Source of the DNA: Burkholderiaceae bacterium
Lineage (GTDB): Bacteria; Pseudomonadota; Gammaproteobacteria; Burkholderiales; Burkholderiaceae
Length of the DNA stretch: 5,995 nucleotides
Reading direction: 5' to 3'
Assembly: GCA_025057735.1 (NCBI GenBank)
Contig: JANWUU010000139.1
Location: forward strand, 1 to 5,995
This document shows, in pieces, positions 1 through 5,995 of this stretch. The number at the start of each line of letters is the position of its first letter. The stretch's first letter is position 1. The notes below the pieces were generated by a model. It did no database searches and was not told the origin of the DNA. It was given only the letters and a program-made list of their open reading frames with translations. A program made the position numbers and the translations under genes.

Positions 1-991
1 CCGTGGCCGCGCTCGCCCCGGTGGCGCGCGCCAGCCCCACGATCAGCAGGAACTTGAAGGCGGTCGGCAGCAGCAGCGCGAGCAGCACCCAGCCGAACTG
101 CTCCAGCACCACGCGCAGGTTCAGCAGCATGCCGATCGTGATGAAGAACAGCCCGAGCAGCACCTCGCGAAACGGCTTGATGTCCTCCTCGACCTGGTGC
201 CGGTATTCGGTCTCCGCGATCAGCATGCCCGCCACAAAGGCGCCCAGCGCGAGCGACAGCCCCGCATGCTCGGTCAGCCATGCCAGCGCCAGCGTCACCA
301 GCAATACATTGAGCGTGAACAGTTCGTGCGACTTGCGCCGCGCCACCAGATGCAGCCAGCGGCGCAGCAGCCACTGGCCGCCGGCCAGCAGCAGCGCCAG
401 CAGCGCGCCCGCCTTGGCCGCCGCGACACCGAGCGCCGTCACGAGGTTCTCCGGCGCGGTGGCCAGTGTCGGCACGATCACCAGCAGCGGTACCACGGCA
501 AGGTCCTGCAGCAGCAGCACGCCGACGATGCGGCGGCCGTGCTCGGTTTCCAGTTCGAGCCGCTCGGCCAGCAGCTTCAGCACGATGGCGGTGGAGGACA
601 TGGCGAGCGCGCCGCCGAGCGCGAAGGCGCCGGCCGGCGACAGCGGCAGGCCGAACAGCGCCTGCGCCAGGTAACCGGCCAGCAGCACGCAGACGATCGT
701 CGCCAGCACCTGCGCCAGCCCCAGGCCGAGCACGATGTGCCGCATCGCGCGCAACTTCGGCAGCGAGAACTCCAGCCCGATCGAGAACATCAGGAAGACG
801 ACGCCGAACTCCGCCAGGTAGCGCGTGCCGGCGCTGTCCGGCACCAGCGCGAGCGCATGCGGGCCGATCAGGATGCCCACCGCCAGGTAGCCGAGCATCG
901 GCGGCAGGTTCAGCGAGCGGAACGCCACCACCCCGAGCACGGAGGCCGCGAGCAGCAGCAGCGCAAGATCGAGCGCGGAGGACAAAGGCAA
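1..991 (-). CDS. Kef-type monovalent cation:proton antiporter (CPA2 family), N-terminal part, cut by the left edge
   Basis: Inner-membrane antiporter of the CPA2 (KefB/KefC) family, expected to exchange K+ or Na+ for H+. The 330 visible residues read through with no stop and are almost entirely hydrophobic helices, probably about ten membrane spans. Family-like blocks are LGYLAVGILIGPHAL (about residues 33-47), EFGVVFLMFSIGLEFSLPKL (61-80), an STAIVLKLLAE block (133-143), LLQDLAVVPLL (160-170, with the Q-D pair at 162-163 seen in Kef proteins) and HQVEEDIKPF (265-274) followed by LLGLFFITIGM. The last block matches the cytoplasmic loop that regulates KefC. The C-terminal part, possibly with a TrkA-N nucleotide-binding domain, lies outside the window. 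There is no ATG near the N-terminus. I chose TTG at 991; TTG at 985 is equally possible, with a weak GAGAA six bases upstream. The gene is divergent from kdsD. Family assignment is firm; the transported ion and the kefB or kefC name are not. Confidence 0.9.
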   Translation of the reverse strand, partial: MPLSSALDLALLLLAASVLGVVAFRSLNLPPMLGYLAVGILIGPHALALVPDSAGTRYLAEFGVVFLMFSIGLEFSLPKLRAMRHIVLGLGLAQVLATIVCVLLAGYLAQALFGLPLSPAGAFALGGALAMSSTAIVLKLLAERLELETEHGRRIVGVLLLQDLAVVPLLVIVPTLATAPENLVTALGVAAAKAGALLALLLAGGQWLLRRWLHLVARRKSHELFTLNVLLVTLALAWLTEHAGLSLALGAFVAGMLIAETEYRHQVEEDIKPFREVLLGLFFITIGMLLNLRVVLEQFGWVLLALLLPTAFKFLLIVGLARATGASAAT

Positions 992-1081
992 TTCTCGTGC
1001 CAGTGATGGCGCGCGAGGGTATCATCGGCCGTCCGCGCGGTCGACCGATGCCCGCGCGCGAAGCGATCCCGCAGACCCGAC
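992..1081. promoter_or_regulatory. Divergent intergenic region between the antiporter gene and kdsD
   Basis: These 90 bases separate two genes that point away from each other, so they should hold the start signals for both the antiporter and the kdsD-lptB operon. The region is GC-rich, apart from a short AT-richer patch around 1018-1026. No strong ribosome binding site precedes the kdsD ATG, and no convincing promoter faces the antiporter. No clear operator palindrome or riboswitch-like structure was seen. Confidence 0.6.
997..1025 (+). promoter_or_regulatory. Candidate sigma70-type promoter for the kdsD operon
   Basis: A TATCAT hexamer at 1020-1025 differs from the TATAAT consensus by one base. 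Exactly 17 bases upstream, at 997-1002, lies GTGCCA, which matches four of six positions of TTGACA. The expected start of transcription would be near 1032, giving a 5' leader of about 50 bases before the kdsD ATG. The -35 box would overlap the first bases upstream of the antiporter start. This is a match by eye in GC-rich DNA; hexamer matches of this quality also occur by chance. Confidence 0.35.
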
Positions 1082-2068
1082 ATGTCCGCCGTTCCCCTGC
1101 GCTCCGGCTCCTCGGCACTTGCGCTGGCGCGCGAGGTGCTGCGCATCGAGGCCGAGTCGGTCGCGGCGCTGGTGGACCGCGTCGGTAGCGAATTCCAGCG
1201 CGCGGTCGATCTGCTGCTTGCCAGCCGCGGCCGGGTGGTGGTCAGCGGAGTGGGCAAGAGCGGCCACATCGCCCGCAAGATCGCCGCCACGCTCGCCTCC
1301 ACCGGCACGCCGGCGCTGTTCGTGCACGCGGCCGAGGCCGCGCACGGCGATCTCGGCATGGTCACGCCGCAGGACGTGGTGATCGCACTGTCCTACTCGG
1401 GCGAGACCTCGGAGCTGCTGACCGTCGTGCCGATCCTGAAGCGCGAGGGCACGCCGCTGATCGCGCTCACCGGCAACGCGCAGTCCTCGCTCGCCCGCCA
1501 TGCGGACGTGCACCTCGACGTGCACGTGGACAAGGAAGCCTGTCCGCTGAATCTCGCGCCGACCTCTTCGACCACCGCCATGCTGGCGCTCGGCGACGCG
1601 CTGGCGATCGCCTGCCTGGACGCGCGCGGTTTCGGCCCGCAGGACTTCGCCCGCACCCACCCGGGCGGCGCGCTCGGCCGCCGCCTGCTGCTGCGCGTGG
1701 CCGACATCATGCGCACCGGCGAGGCGGTGCCGCGCGTCGGGCTGCAGGCGAGCGTGCTGGAGGCGGTGCGCGAAATCACGGCCAAGAAGATCGGCATGAC
1801 CGCGATCGTCGAGGACGACGGCCGCGTCGCCGGCATCTTCACCGAGGGCGACCTGCGGCGGCTGATCGAGCGGGTGGGCGACGTGCGGCCGCTGGCGGTG
1901 GCCGACGTGATGACGCGCAGCCCGCTGACGATCGCGCCGCAGGCCCTGGCGGCGGAGGCGGCGCGCCTGCTGGACCAGACGCTGCGCAACCAGCTGCTGG
2001 TGGTCGAGGACGGACGGCTGGTCGGTGCCCTGCACATGCACGACCTGGCGGCGGTCAAGCTGCTATGA
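1082..2068 (+). CDS. kdsD: Arabinose 5-phosphate isomerase KdsD (KpsF/GutQ family)
   Basis: Cytoplasmic enzyme that interconverts ribulose 5-phosphate and arabinose 5-phosphate, the first dedicated step of Kdo synthesis for lipopolysaccharide. The 328 residues equal the length of E. coli KdsD. An N-terminal SIS sugar-phosphate domain (about residues 40-180) carries GVGKSGHIARKIAAT (56-70), SYSGETSE (104-111), LNLAPTSSTT (156-165) and THPGGALGRR (192-201). Residues K59, E111, E152 and H193 fall at the positions described as catalytically important in E. coli KdsD. Two CBS domains follow (about 205-262 and 271-328), as in the full-length family. The ATG at 1082 is supported by alignment with the family N-terminus; it has no good Shine-Dalgarno sequence, and no in-frame ATG or GTG lies just upstream. 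It heads the run of genes and overlaps kdsC by four bases (ATGA). GutQ and KpsF paralogues have the same chemistry, but the kdsC-lpt neighbourhood favours kdsD. Confidence 0.96.
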   Translation: MSAVPLRSGSSALALAREVLRIEAESVAALVDRVGSEFQRAVDLLLASRGRVVVSGVGKSGHIARKIAATLASTGTPALFVHAAEAAHGDLGMVTPQDVVIALSYSGETSELLTVVPILKREGTPLIALTGNAQSSLARHADVHLDVHVDKEACPLNLAPTSSTTAMLALGDALAIACLDARGFGPQDFARTHPGGALGRRLLLRVADIMRTGEAVPRVGLQASVLEAVREITAKKIGMTAIVEDDGRVAGIFTEGDLRRLIERVGDVRPLAVADVMTRSPLTIAPQALAAEAARLLDQTLRNQLLVVEDGRLVGALHMHDLAAVKLL

Positions 2069-2598
2069 GCCCACAGGCGCGCGCGGCGCGGGTGCGCCTG
2101 ATGGTGTTCGACGTCGACGGTGTGCTCACCGACGGCCGCCTGTATTTCGGGCCGGAGGGCGACACGATGAAGGCCTTCCATGCGCGCGACGGGCACGGCA
2201 TCAAGCTGCTGCAGGCTGCCGGCATCGAAGTCGCGCTGCTGACCGCGCGCACCTCGACGATCGTGGCGCGGCGCGCGCAGGAGCTCGGCATCGCGCGGGT
2301 CCTGCAGGGGCAGGCGGACAAGTGGGCGGGCTTGCAGGCGCTGTGCGCCGGCGCCGGGCGCGCCGCGCAGGACTGCGGGTACATGGGCGACGACTGGCCG
2401 GACCTGCCGGTGCTGATGCGGGTCGGCTTCGCCGCCGCCGTGGCCGATGCGGCCCCGGAGGTGAAGGCGGTCGCGCACTGGGTGAGCAGCCGCGCCGGCG
2501 GCGGCGGCGCGGTGCGCGAGCTGGCGGAATTCGTGCTGCGCGCGCAGGGTCGCTTCGAGGCCCTGCTGATGCAGCATCGGGACGGTGGCCATGCGTGA
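2065..2598 (+). CDS. kdsC: 3-deoxy-D-manno-octulosonate 8-phosphate phosphatase KdsC
   Basis: Cytoplasmic HAD-superfamily phosphatase that hydrolyses Kdo 8-phosphate to Kdo and phosphate, a late step of Kdo synthesis. The 177-residue protein has the short, cap-less layout of the KdsC group, whose members work as tetramers. HAD motif I is FDVDGVLTDG (15-24), with nucleophile D16 and acid/base D18. Motif II is the T60 of LLTAR (58-62). Motif III is K86 in QADKW, and motif IV is GDDWPDL (108-114). KAFHARDGHGIK (36-47) is a further family hallmark. The C-terminal glycine-rich segment AGGGGAVRE (144-152) matches the loop of the family, where E. coli has AGGRGAVRE. The start ATG at 2065 overlaps the kdsD stop (ATGA), so translation is probably coupled; a separate Shine-Dalgarno is not obvious. 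It sits between the other Kdo gene and lptC, which supports the name over other small HAD phosphatases. Confidence 0.96.
   Translation: MSPQARAARVRLMVFDVDGVLTDGRLYFGPEGDTMKAFHARDGHGIKLLQAAGIEVALLTARTSTIVARRAQELGIARVLQGQADKWAGLQALCAGAGRAAQDCGYMGDDWPDLPVLMRVGFAAAVADAAPEVKAVAHWVSSRAGGGGAVRELAEFVLRAQGRFEALLMQHRDGGHA
2579..2593 (+). promoter_or_regulatory. Ribosome binding site deciding the lptC start
   Basis: GGGA at 2579-2582, inside the end of kdsC, lies eight bases before the ATG at 2591. A GTG at 2585 is also in frame but would have only three or fewer bases between itself and the same purines, so ATG 2591 is the better start. Confidence 0.5.
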
Positions 2599-3172
2599 CC
2601 GGCTGGCACCGCTGGCGGCGATCCTGCTGCTGACCGTCGTGGTGGCCACCAGTTATTGGTACGCGCGCGCACTGCGCAAGCCGACCGCCGCCCCGCCGCC
2701 GCCGCCGGGGACACCGGACTTCGTCGTCGAACGGGTGGTGATCACGCAGTTCGACGCCACCGGGCGCGCGCGCCACAAGCTGTACGCCGAGCGCCTGACG
2801 CACTTCCTCGAGACCGACGACATCGAACTGACCGCCCCGCGCCTGGTCAGCCTGCGGCCGGACCAGCCGCAGGTGCAGGCACGCGCGCAGCACGGTCGCG
2901 TCGAGAACGCCGGCGAGCGGCTGCACCTGCGGGGGGCGGTGGAGGTAACGCGCGAGGCCGGTGCTGGCCAGCCGGCGCTGCGGCTGTCCAGCGAATACCT
3001 GCTCGCGCTGCCGGATCTGGACCGCTATTCGACCGACCAGCCGGTGCAGGTCGCGTATGGCGACTCGGTCATCACGGCGCGCGCCGCGTCGTTCGACAAC
3101 CTCGCGCGCACGGTGGAGTTCGACGGCGACGTGCGCGCCCGCTTCGTGGCCCCGCCGCGGGAGGGCTCGTGA
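2591..3172 (+). CDS. lptC: LPS export ABC transporter periplasmic protein LptC
   Basis: Bitopic inner-membrane protein that joins the LptBFG transporter to the periplasmic bridge and passes lipopolysaccharide to LptA. From ATG 2591 it has 193 residues, close to the 191 of E. coli LptC. A short basic N-terminus (MRDR) is followed by one membrane helix (about residues 5-25, [20 protein letters not shown]), then a proline-rich linker with five consecutive prolines (35-39). After that comes a beta-strand-rich periplasmic domain (about 42-185), as expected for the LptA/LptC jellyroll fold. Segments such as [19 protein letters not shown] (54-72) and a Y-S-T-D-Q-P-V core (146-152) resemble betaproteobacterial LptC. 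The family diverges fast, so the call rests on topology, length, these segments and the position just before lptA. It overlaps kdsC by eight bases and lptA by four (GTGA). An alternative GTG start at 2585 would add two residues. Confidence 0.93.
   Translation: MRDRLAPLAAILLLTVVVATSYWYARALRKPTAAPPPPPGTPDFVVERVVITQFDATGRARHKLYAERLTHFLETDDIELTAPRLVSLRPDQPQVQARAQHGRVENAGERLHLRGAVEVTREAGAGQPALRLSSEYLLALPDLDRYSTDQPVQVAYGDSVITARAASFDNLARTVEFDGDVRARFVAPPREGS
3159..3171 (+). promoter_or_regulatory. Strong ribosome binding site and GTG start of lptA
   Basis: GGGAGGG at 3159-3165 ends three bases before a GTG at 3169, and its GGAG core (3160-3163) is five bases away. This purine run, the best in the window, supports the GTG as the lptA start. 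The GTG overlaps the lptC stop codon. Confidence 0.65.
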
Positions 3173-3744
3173 AACGGGCGGCGTTCGCCCTGCTGCTGGC
3201 GGTGGCCACGGCGGCGCAGGCCGAGCGCGCCGACCGCGACAAGCCGCTGCTGGTGGAGGCGCAGAAAGGCAGCTACAACGACCTGAAGCAGATCGGCGTC
3301 TTCACCGGCAACGTGATCGTCACCAAGGGCACGCTGCGCATCACCGGCGAGCGCGTCGAGGTGCGCAAAGACCCGGAGGGCTACGAGTACGCGGTCGTGA
3401 CGGCCGCGCCCGGCAAGCTGGCGCAGTTCCGGCAACGGCGCGATCCGAGCCGGCCCGGCGTGGAGGAGATCATCGAAGGCGAGTCCGAGCGCATCGAATA
3501 CGACGGGCGCGCCGAGACCGTGAAGCTGATCGCGCAGGCGAAACTGGTGCGGCTGGAAAACGCCCTGCCGCGCGACGAGCTGCGCGGCAAGCTGATCGTC
3601 TACGACCACCGCAGCGCCCAGTACAGTGCCGACGGCGATGCCGCGGGCGAGGGCCGCGTGCGGGCCGTCATTGCACCGCGCGAGAGCCCGCCGCCGGCCG
3701 CCTCCCCGGCGCCGCTGCGGCCGGCGCCGGAGCTCAAGCGCTGA
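3169..3744 (+). CDS. lptA: LPS transport periplasmic protein LptA
   Basis: Periplasmic protein that forms the bridge carrying lipopolysaccharide from LptC at the inner membrane to LptD at the outer membrane. From GTG 3169 it has 191 residues (E. coli LptA has 185). Residues 1-18 look like a Sec signal peptide: KR at positions 2-3, a hydrophobic core [13 protein letters not shown] and a cleavage site after AQA. The mature part is an OstA/LptA-type beta-jellyroll (about 26-165), with [20 protein letters not shown] (34-53) and [12 protein letters not shown] (54-65) as the diagnostic block. A second strand-rich part contains [10 protein letters not shown] (103-112). The C-terminal 20 or so residues form a proline/alanine-rich tail beyond the folded domain. 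The gene overlaps lptC by four bases and lptB by one. The signal peptide, fold motif and gene order agree, so the call is firm. Confidence 0.95.
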   Translation: MKRAAFALLLAVATAAQAERADRDKPLLVEAQKGSYNDLKQIGVFTGNVIVTKGTLRITGERVEVRKDPEGYEYAVVTAAPGKLAQFRQRRDPSRPGVEEIIEGESERIEYDGRAETVKLIAQAKLVRLENALPRDELRGKLIVYDHRSAQYSADGDAAGEGRVRAVIAPRESPPPAASPAPLRPAPELKR

Positions 3745-4535
3745 TGGACACGCGCGCGCTGCCGCTGGCGGCCCGCCTGTCCGCGCAGGACCGGCGCGGC
3801 CAGCTCGTGGTCGAGCACCTGCAGAAGCGCTACGGCGGCCGGCTGGTCGTGCAGGACGTGTCGCTGACGGTGGCCGCCGGCGAGGTCGTGGGGCTGCTGG
3901 GCCCGAACGGCGCCGGCAAGACCACCTGTTTTTACATGGTGGTCGGACTGGTGCCGATGGACGGCGGCGCGATCTACCTCGATGGCACCTCGATCGCGCA
4001 TCTGCCGATCCACCGGCGCGCGCGCATGGGGCTTTCGTACCTGCCGCAGGAAGCGTCCGTGTTCCGCCGCCTGACCGTCGAGGAGAACGTGCGCGCCGTG
4101 CTCGAACTGCAGCGCGACGCGCAGGGCCGGCCGCTGCCGCCAGCGGCCATCGAGGCGCGGCTGGCCGAACTGCTGGCCGACCTGCAGATCGAGCATCTGC
4201 GCACCAATCCGGCGGTCAGCCTGTCGGGCGGCGAGCGCCGGCGGGTGGAGATCGCGCGCGCGCTGGCGGCCCAGCCGCGCTTCGTCCTGCTGGACGAGCC
4301 GTTCGCCGGCGTCGATCCGATCGCGGTCATCGAGATCCAGCGCATCGTCCGCTTCCTGAAGGAGCGCGGCATCGGCGTGCTGATCACCGACCACAACGTG
4401 CGCGAGACGCTCGGCATCTGCGACCACGCCTACATCATCAACGAGGGTCGCGTGCTGGCCGCCGGACGCCCGGAGGAAATCGTCGAAAACGAATCGGTGC
4501 GGCGCGTCTATCTCGGCGAGCACTTCCGCATGTAG
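3744..4535 (+). CDS. lptB: LPS export ABC transporter ATP-binding protein LptB
   Basis: Cytoplasmic ATPase that works as a dimer with LptF and LptG to pull lipopolysaccharide out of the inner membrane and push it along the Lpt bridge. The 263 residues include a complete ABC domain: Walker A GPNGAGKT (53-60, K59), Q-loop Q102 in [12 protein letters not shown], signature LSGGE (150-154), Walker B VLLDE (161-165, catalytic E165), D-loop GVDP (169-172) and switch H197 in ITDHNVRE. The C-terminus [12 protein letters not shown] matches the typical LptB ending. Compared with E. coli LptB (241 residues), it has about 18 to 20 extra N-terminal residues, [19 protein letters not shown], before the core begins at [12 protein letters not shown]. 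The ATG at 3744 overlaps the lptA stop (TGATG); a GGAG at 3729-3732 lies 11 bases upstream. A GTG within the LVVEHL codons could be an alternative start giving a family-length protein. Confidence 0.97.
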   Translation: MDTRALPLAARLSAQDRRGQLVVEHLQKRYGGRLVVQDVSLTVAAGEVVGLLGPNGAGKTTCFYMVVGLVPMDGGAIYLDGTSIAHLPIHRRARMGLSYLPQEASVFRRLTVEENVRAVLELQRDAQGRPLPPAAIEARLAELLADLQIEHLRTNPAVSLSGGERRRVEIARALAAQPRFVLLDEPFAGVDPIAVIEIQRIVRFLKERGIGVLITDHNVRETLGICDHAYIINEGRVLAAGRPEEIVENESVRRVYLGEHFRM

Positions 4536-4570
4536 CGGACCTACGATGGCCCGCCGCGGCTTGCAGCACG
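4536..4570 (+). promoter_or_regulatory. Short lptB-rpoN spacer without clear signals
   Basis: This 35-base gap is the only space between coding regions in the plus-strand run. I see no Shine-Dalgarno near the rpoN ATG, no hairpin followed by T residues and no convincing promoter hexamers. An ATG at 4546 is out of frame with rpoN by one base. The absence of a terminator is consistent with read-through from the lpt genes into rpoN. Confidence 0.5.
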
Positions 4571-5995
4571 ATGAAGCCCAGTCTCCAACTCAAACTCTCG
4601 CAGCATCTGGCGCTCACGCCGCAGTTGCAGCAGTCGATCCGACTGCTGCAGCTGTCGACGCTCGAACTGCACCAGGAAATCGAGCAGGCGCTCGCCGACA
4701 ATCCCCTGCTGGAGCGCGACGACGATCCCCTGGCCACACCGCTGCGCGTGGCTGCCGACGGCGCGATCGTGGTCAGCCACTTCGACGGGATGGCCGGCGG
4801 CGAGGAGCCGGCGGCACTGGCACCGGGCGCCGAGGATGGTTTCGACGGCGACGGCCTGACCGACTGGGGCGGATCCGCCCGCGCCGAGCGGGACGAAGAC
4901 GACGCCGGTCCGCAGGCCTGGGCCGCCGCGCAGCCAACCCTGGCCGAGCATCTGCGCCAGCAGCTCGCCGCGACCAGCGCCTCGCCGCGCGACCGCGCCC
5001 TGGTGGAAATGCTGATCGATGCGCTGGACGACGACGGCTACCTGACCACCCCGCTTCCGGAGTTGCTCGCGTTGTGCCCCCCCGAGGCCCAGGTCGAGCC
5101 CGAAGAGCTGGAGGCGGCCCTGAAGCTGCTGCAGAGCTTCGATCCGGCCGGGGTGGGAGCGCGCAGCGCGGCCGAGTGCCTGGCCATCCAGATCGACGCC
5201 CGCCTGCGCGCGTGCCCCGACGCAGCGCAACGTGGCACGCTGACGCTGGCGCGGCGCATCGTCAGCGAACACTTGCCGCTGTTGGCGATGTGCGACTACG
5301 CGAAACTACGTAAGCAGTTGGGCTGCAGCGACGACGAACTGCGGGCCGCGCATGCGCTGATCCGTGGACTGAATCCGCATCCGGGCGTAGGCTTTGCCTC
5401 CAGCGGTCCCGAATACGTGGTGCCCGACATTTTCGTCCGTCGCAGCAGGAACCGGTGGGTCGCGCAGCTGAACTCCGAGGTGATGCCGCGCCTGCGCATC
5501 AACCAGGCCTATGCGGACATCCTGCGGCGCGCCCGCAACGGCCACGGCGCCTCGCCCTGGTCGCAGCGCGTGCAGGAGGCGCGCTGGCTGATCCGCAACG
5601 TGCAACAGCGCTTCGACACCATCCTGCGCGTGGCGCAAGCGATCGTCGATCGCCAGCAGGCTTTCTTCAGCCACGGGGCGGTCGCGATGCGGCCGCTGGT
5701 GCTGCGCGAGATCGCCGACACGGTCGGCCTGCACGAATCGACGGTCTCGCGCGTCACCTCCAACAAATACATGGCGACGCCGTTCGGCGTGTACGAGCTC
5801 AAGTATTTCTTCGGCAGCCATGTGGCGACCGATTCGGGCGGCGCGGCCTCCAGTACGGCGATCCGCGCCTTGATCAAGCAACTGATCGCAGCGGAGGATC
5901 CCACCCAGCCATTGTCGGACAGCAGGATCGCGGAGCTGCTCGGCGAGCAGGGCATCGTGGTGGCGCGGCGCACGGTCGCCAAGTACCGCGAGGCG
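4571..5995 (+). CDS. rpoN: RNA polymerase sigma-54 factor RpoN, cut by the right edge just after the RpoN box
   Basis: Alternative sigma factor that directs RNA polymerase to -24/-12 promoters and needs an AAA+ enhancer-binding activator to open them. The 475 visible residues cover nearly the whole protein. Region I (about 1-50) is glutamine- and leucine-rich, as usual, with [19 protein letters not shown]. Region II (about 51-118) is acidic and low in complexity, with patches such as EDGFDGDG and ERDEDD. A core-binding domain (about 120-310) contains [14 protein letters not shown] and [10 protein letters not shown]. The DNA-binding part has a helix-turn-helix (about 376-400, [20 protein letters not shown]) followed by the [14 protein letters not shown] block. 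The RpoN box [10 protein letters not shown] (465-474) is complete, and only the short C-terminal end is missing. ATG 4571 fits the family start ([11 protein letters not shown]) but has no visible Shine-Dalgarno. It follows lptB by 35 bases, the usual proteobacterial order. Confidence 0.98.
   Translation, partial: MKPSLQLKLSQHLALTPQLQQSIRLLQLSTLELHQEIEQALADNPLLERDDDPLATPLRVAADGAIVVSHFDGMAGGEEPAALAPGAEDGFDGDGLTDWGGSARAERDEDDAGPQAWAAAQPTLAEHLRQQLAATSASPRDRALVEMLIDALDDDGYLTTPLPELLALCPPEAQVEPEELEAALKLLQSFDPAGVGARSAAECLAIQIDARLRACPDAAQRGTLTLARRIVSEHLPLLAMCDYAKLRKQLGCSDDELRAAHALIRGLNPHPGVGFASSGPEYVVPDIFVRRSRNRWVAQLNSEVMPRLRINQAYADILRRARNGHGASPWSQRVQEARWLIRNVQQRFDTILRVAQAIVDRQQAFFSHGAVAMRPLVLREIADTVGLHESTVSRVTSNKYMATPFGVYELKYFFGSHVATDSGGAASSTAIRALIKQLIAAEDPTQPLSDSRIAELLGEQGIVVARRTVAKYREA

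Noticed and set aside
60..110. CAG/GCAG-rich short repeats at the left edge, considered as a microsatellite
   Set aside because: They are the complements of CTG leucine codons in membrane helices of the antiporter, not a tandem array of constant unit.
197..1006. Plus-strand open frames opposite the antiporter (also 3-674 and 466-1188)
   Set aside because: The products are dominated by Q/R/H or A/R/S runs. The minus strand gives a clear membrane transporter, so these are shadows.
1022..2041. Long minus-strand open frame opposite kdsD
   Set aside because: The product is rich in R, H, Q and A and has no recognisable domain. It is the mirror of a well-supported kdsD and is expected in DNA of this GC content.
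1393..2649. Minus-strand open frame of 418 codons opposite kdsD and kdsC
   Set aside because: The composition is low-complexity Ser/Arg/Ala with no motifs, and it spans two genes with intact catalytic residues on the other strand.
2692..2711. CCG-repeat tract in lptC, considered as a slippage-prone repeat
   Set aside because: It is short, encodes a proline linker in frame, and a change by three bases would only alter the number of prolines.
3600..4523. Minus-strand open frame opposite lptB
   Set aside because: It has H/D/Q/A-rich composition without domains, and the plus strand carries every ABC ATPase motif.
4533..4575. Possible terminator between lptB and rpoN
   Set aside because: There is no stable hairpin followed by a T run; the few complementary GC stretches are short and normal for this base composition.
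4546..5313. Plus-strand open frame overlapping rpoN
   Set aside because: The protein is almost entirely Arg, Ala and Gly with no structure. It is out of frame with a fully recognisable RpoN.

Overview
The window is a high-GC (about 70% by eye) chromosomal segment. Its gene order and protein sequences fit a betaproteobacterium. The best taxonomic clues are the RpoN N-terminus ([20 protein letters not shown]), the LptB and KdsD sequences, and the order kdsD-kdsC-lptC-lptA-lptB-rpoN with a divergent CPA2-type cation/proton antiporter. I cannot fix the genus. Coding density is very high, and I see no RNA gene, mobile element, CRISPR array or clear terminator.

Layout: positions 991 to 1 (minus strand) hold the N-terminal 330 residues of a Kef-type antiporter that runs off the left edge. 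A 90-base divergent intergenic region (992-1081) follows and carries a plausible sigma70-like promoter facing right. The plus strand then carries an unbroken run of six genes: kdsD (1082-2068), kdsC (2065-2598), lptC (2591-3172), lptA (3169-3744), lptB (3744-4535) and rpoN (4571-5995, running off the right edge). The first five overlap their neighbours by 1 to 8 bases (ATGA, GTGA and TGATG junctions), which suggests one translationally coupled operon. A 35-base gap separates lptB from rpoN.

How the genes work together: KdsD makes arabinose 5-phosphate from ribulose 5-phosphate, and KdsC removes the phosphate from Kdo 8-phosphate. Together they supply two steps of the synthesis of Kdo, the inner-core sugar of lipopolysaccharide. 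LptB (ATPase), LptC (membrane-anchored periplasmic protein) and LptA (periplasmic bridge) are three parts of the machine that moves finished LPS to the outer membrane; LptF, LptG, LptD and LptE must be encoded elsewhere. RpoN (sigma-54) is a transcription factor with no direct LPS role, but its place after lptB is an old proteobacterial arrangement.

All catalytic and structural motifs I could check are intact. I found no undescribed system; this is a conserved core region, and the findings below are modest observations about starts, overlaps, extensions and context.
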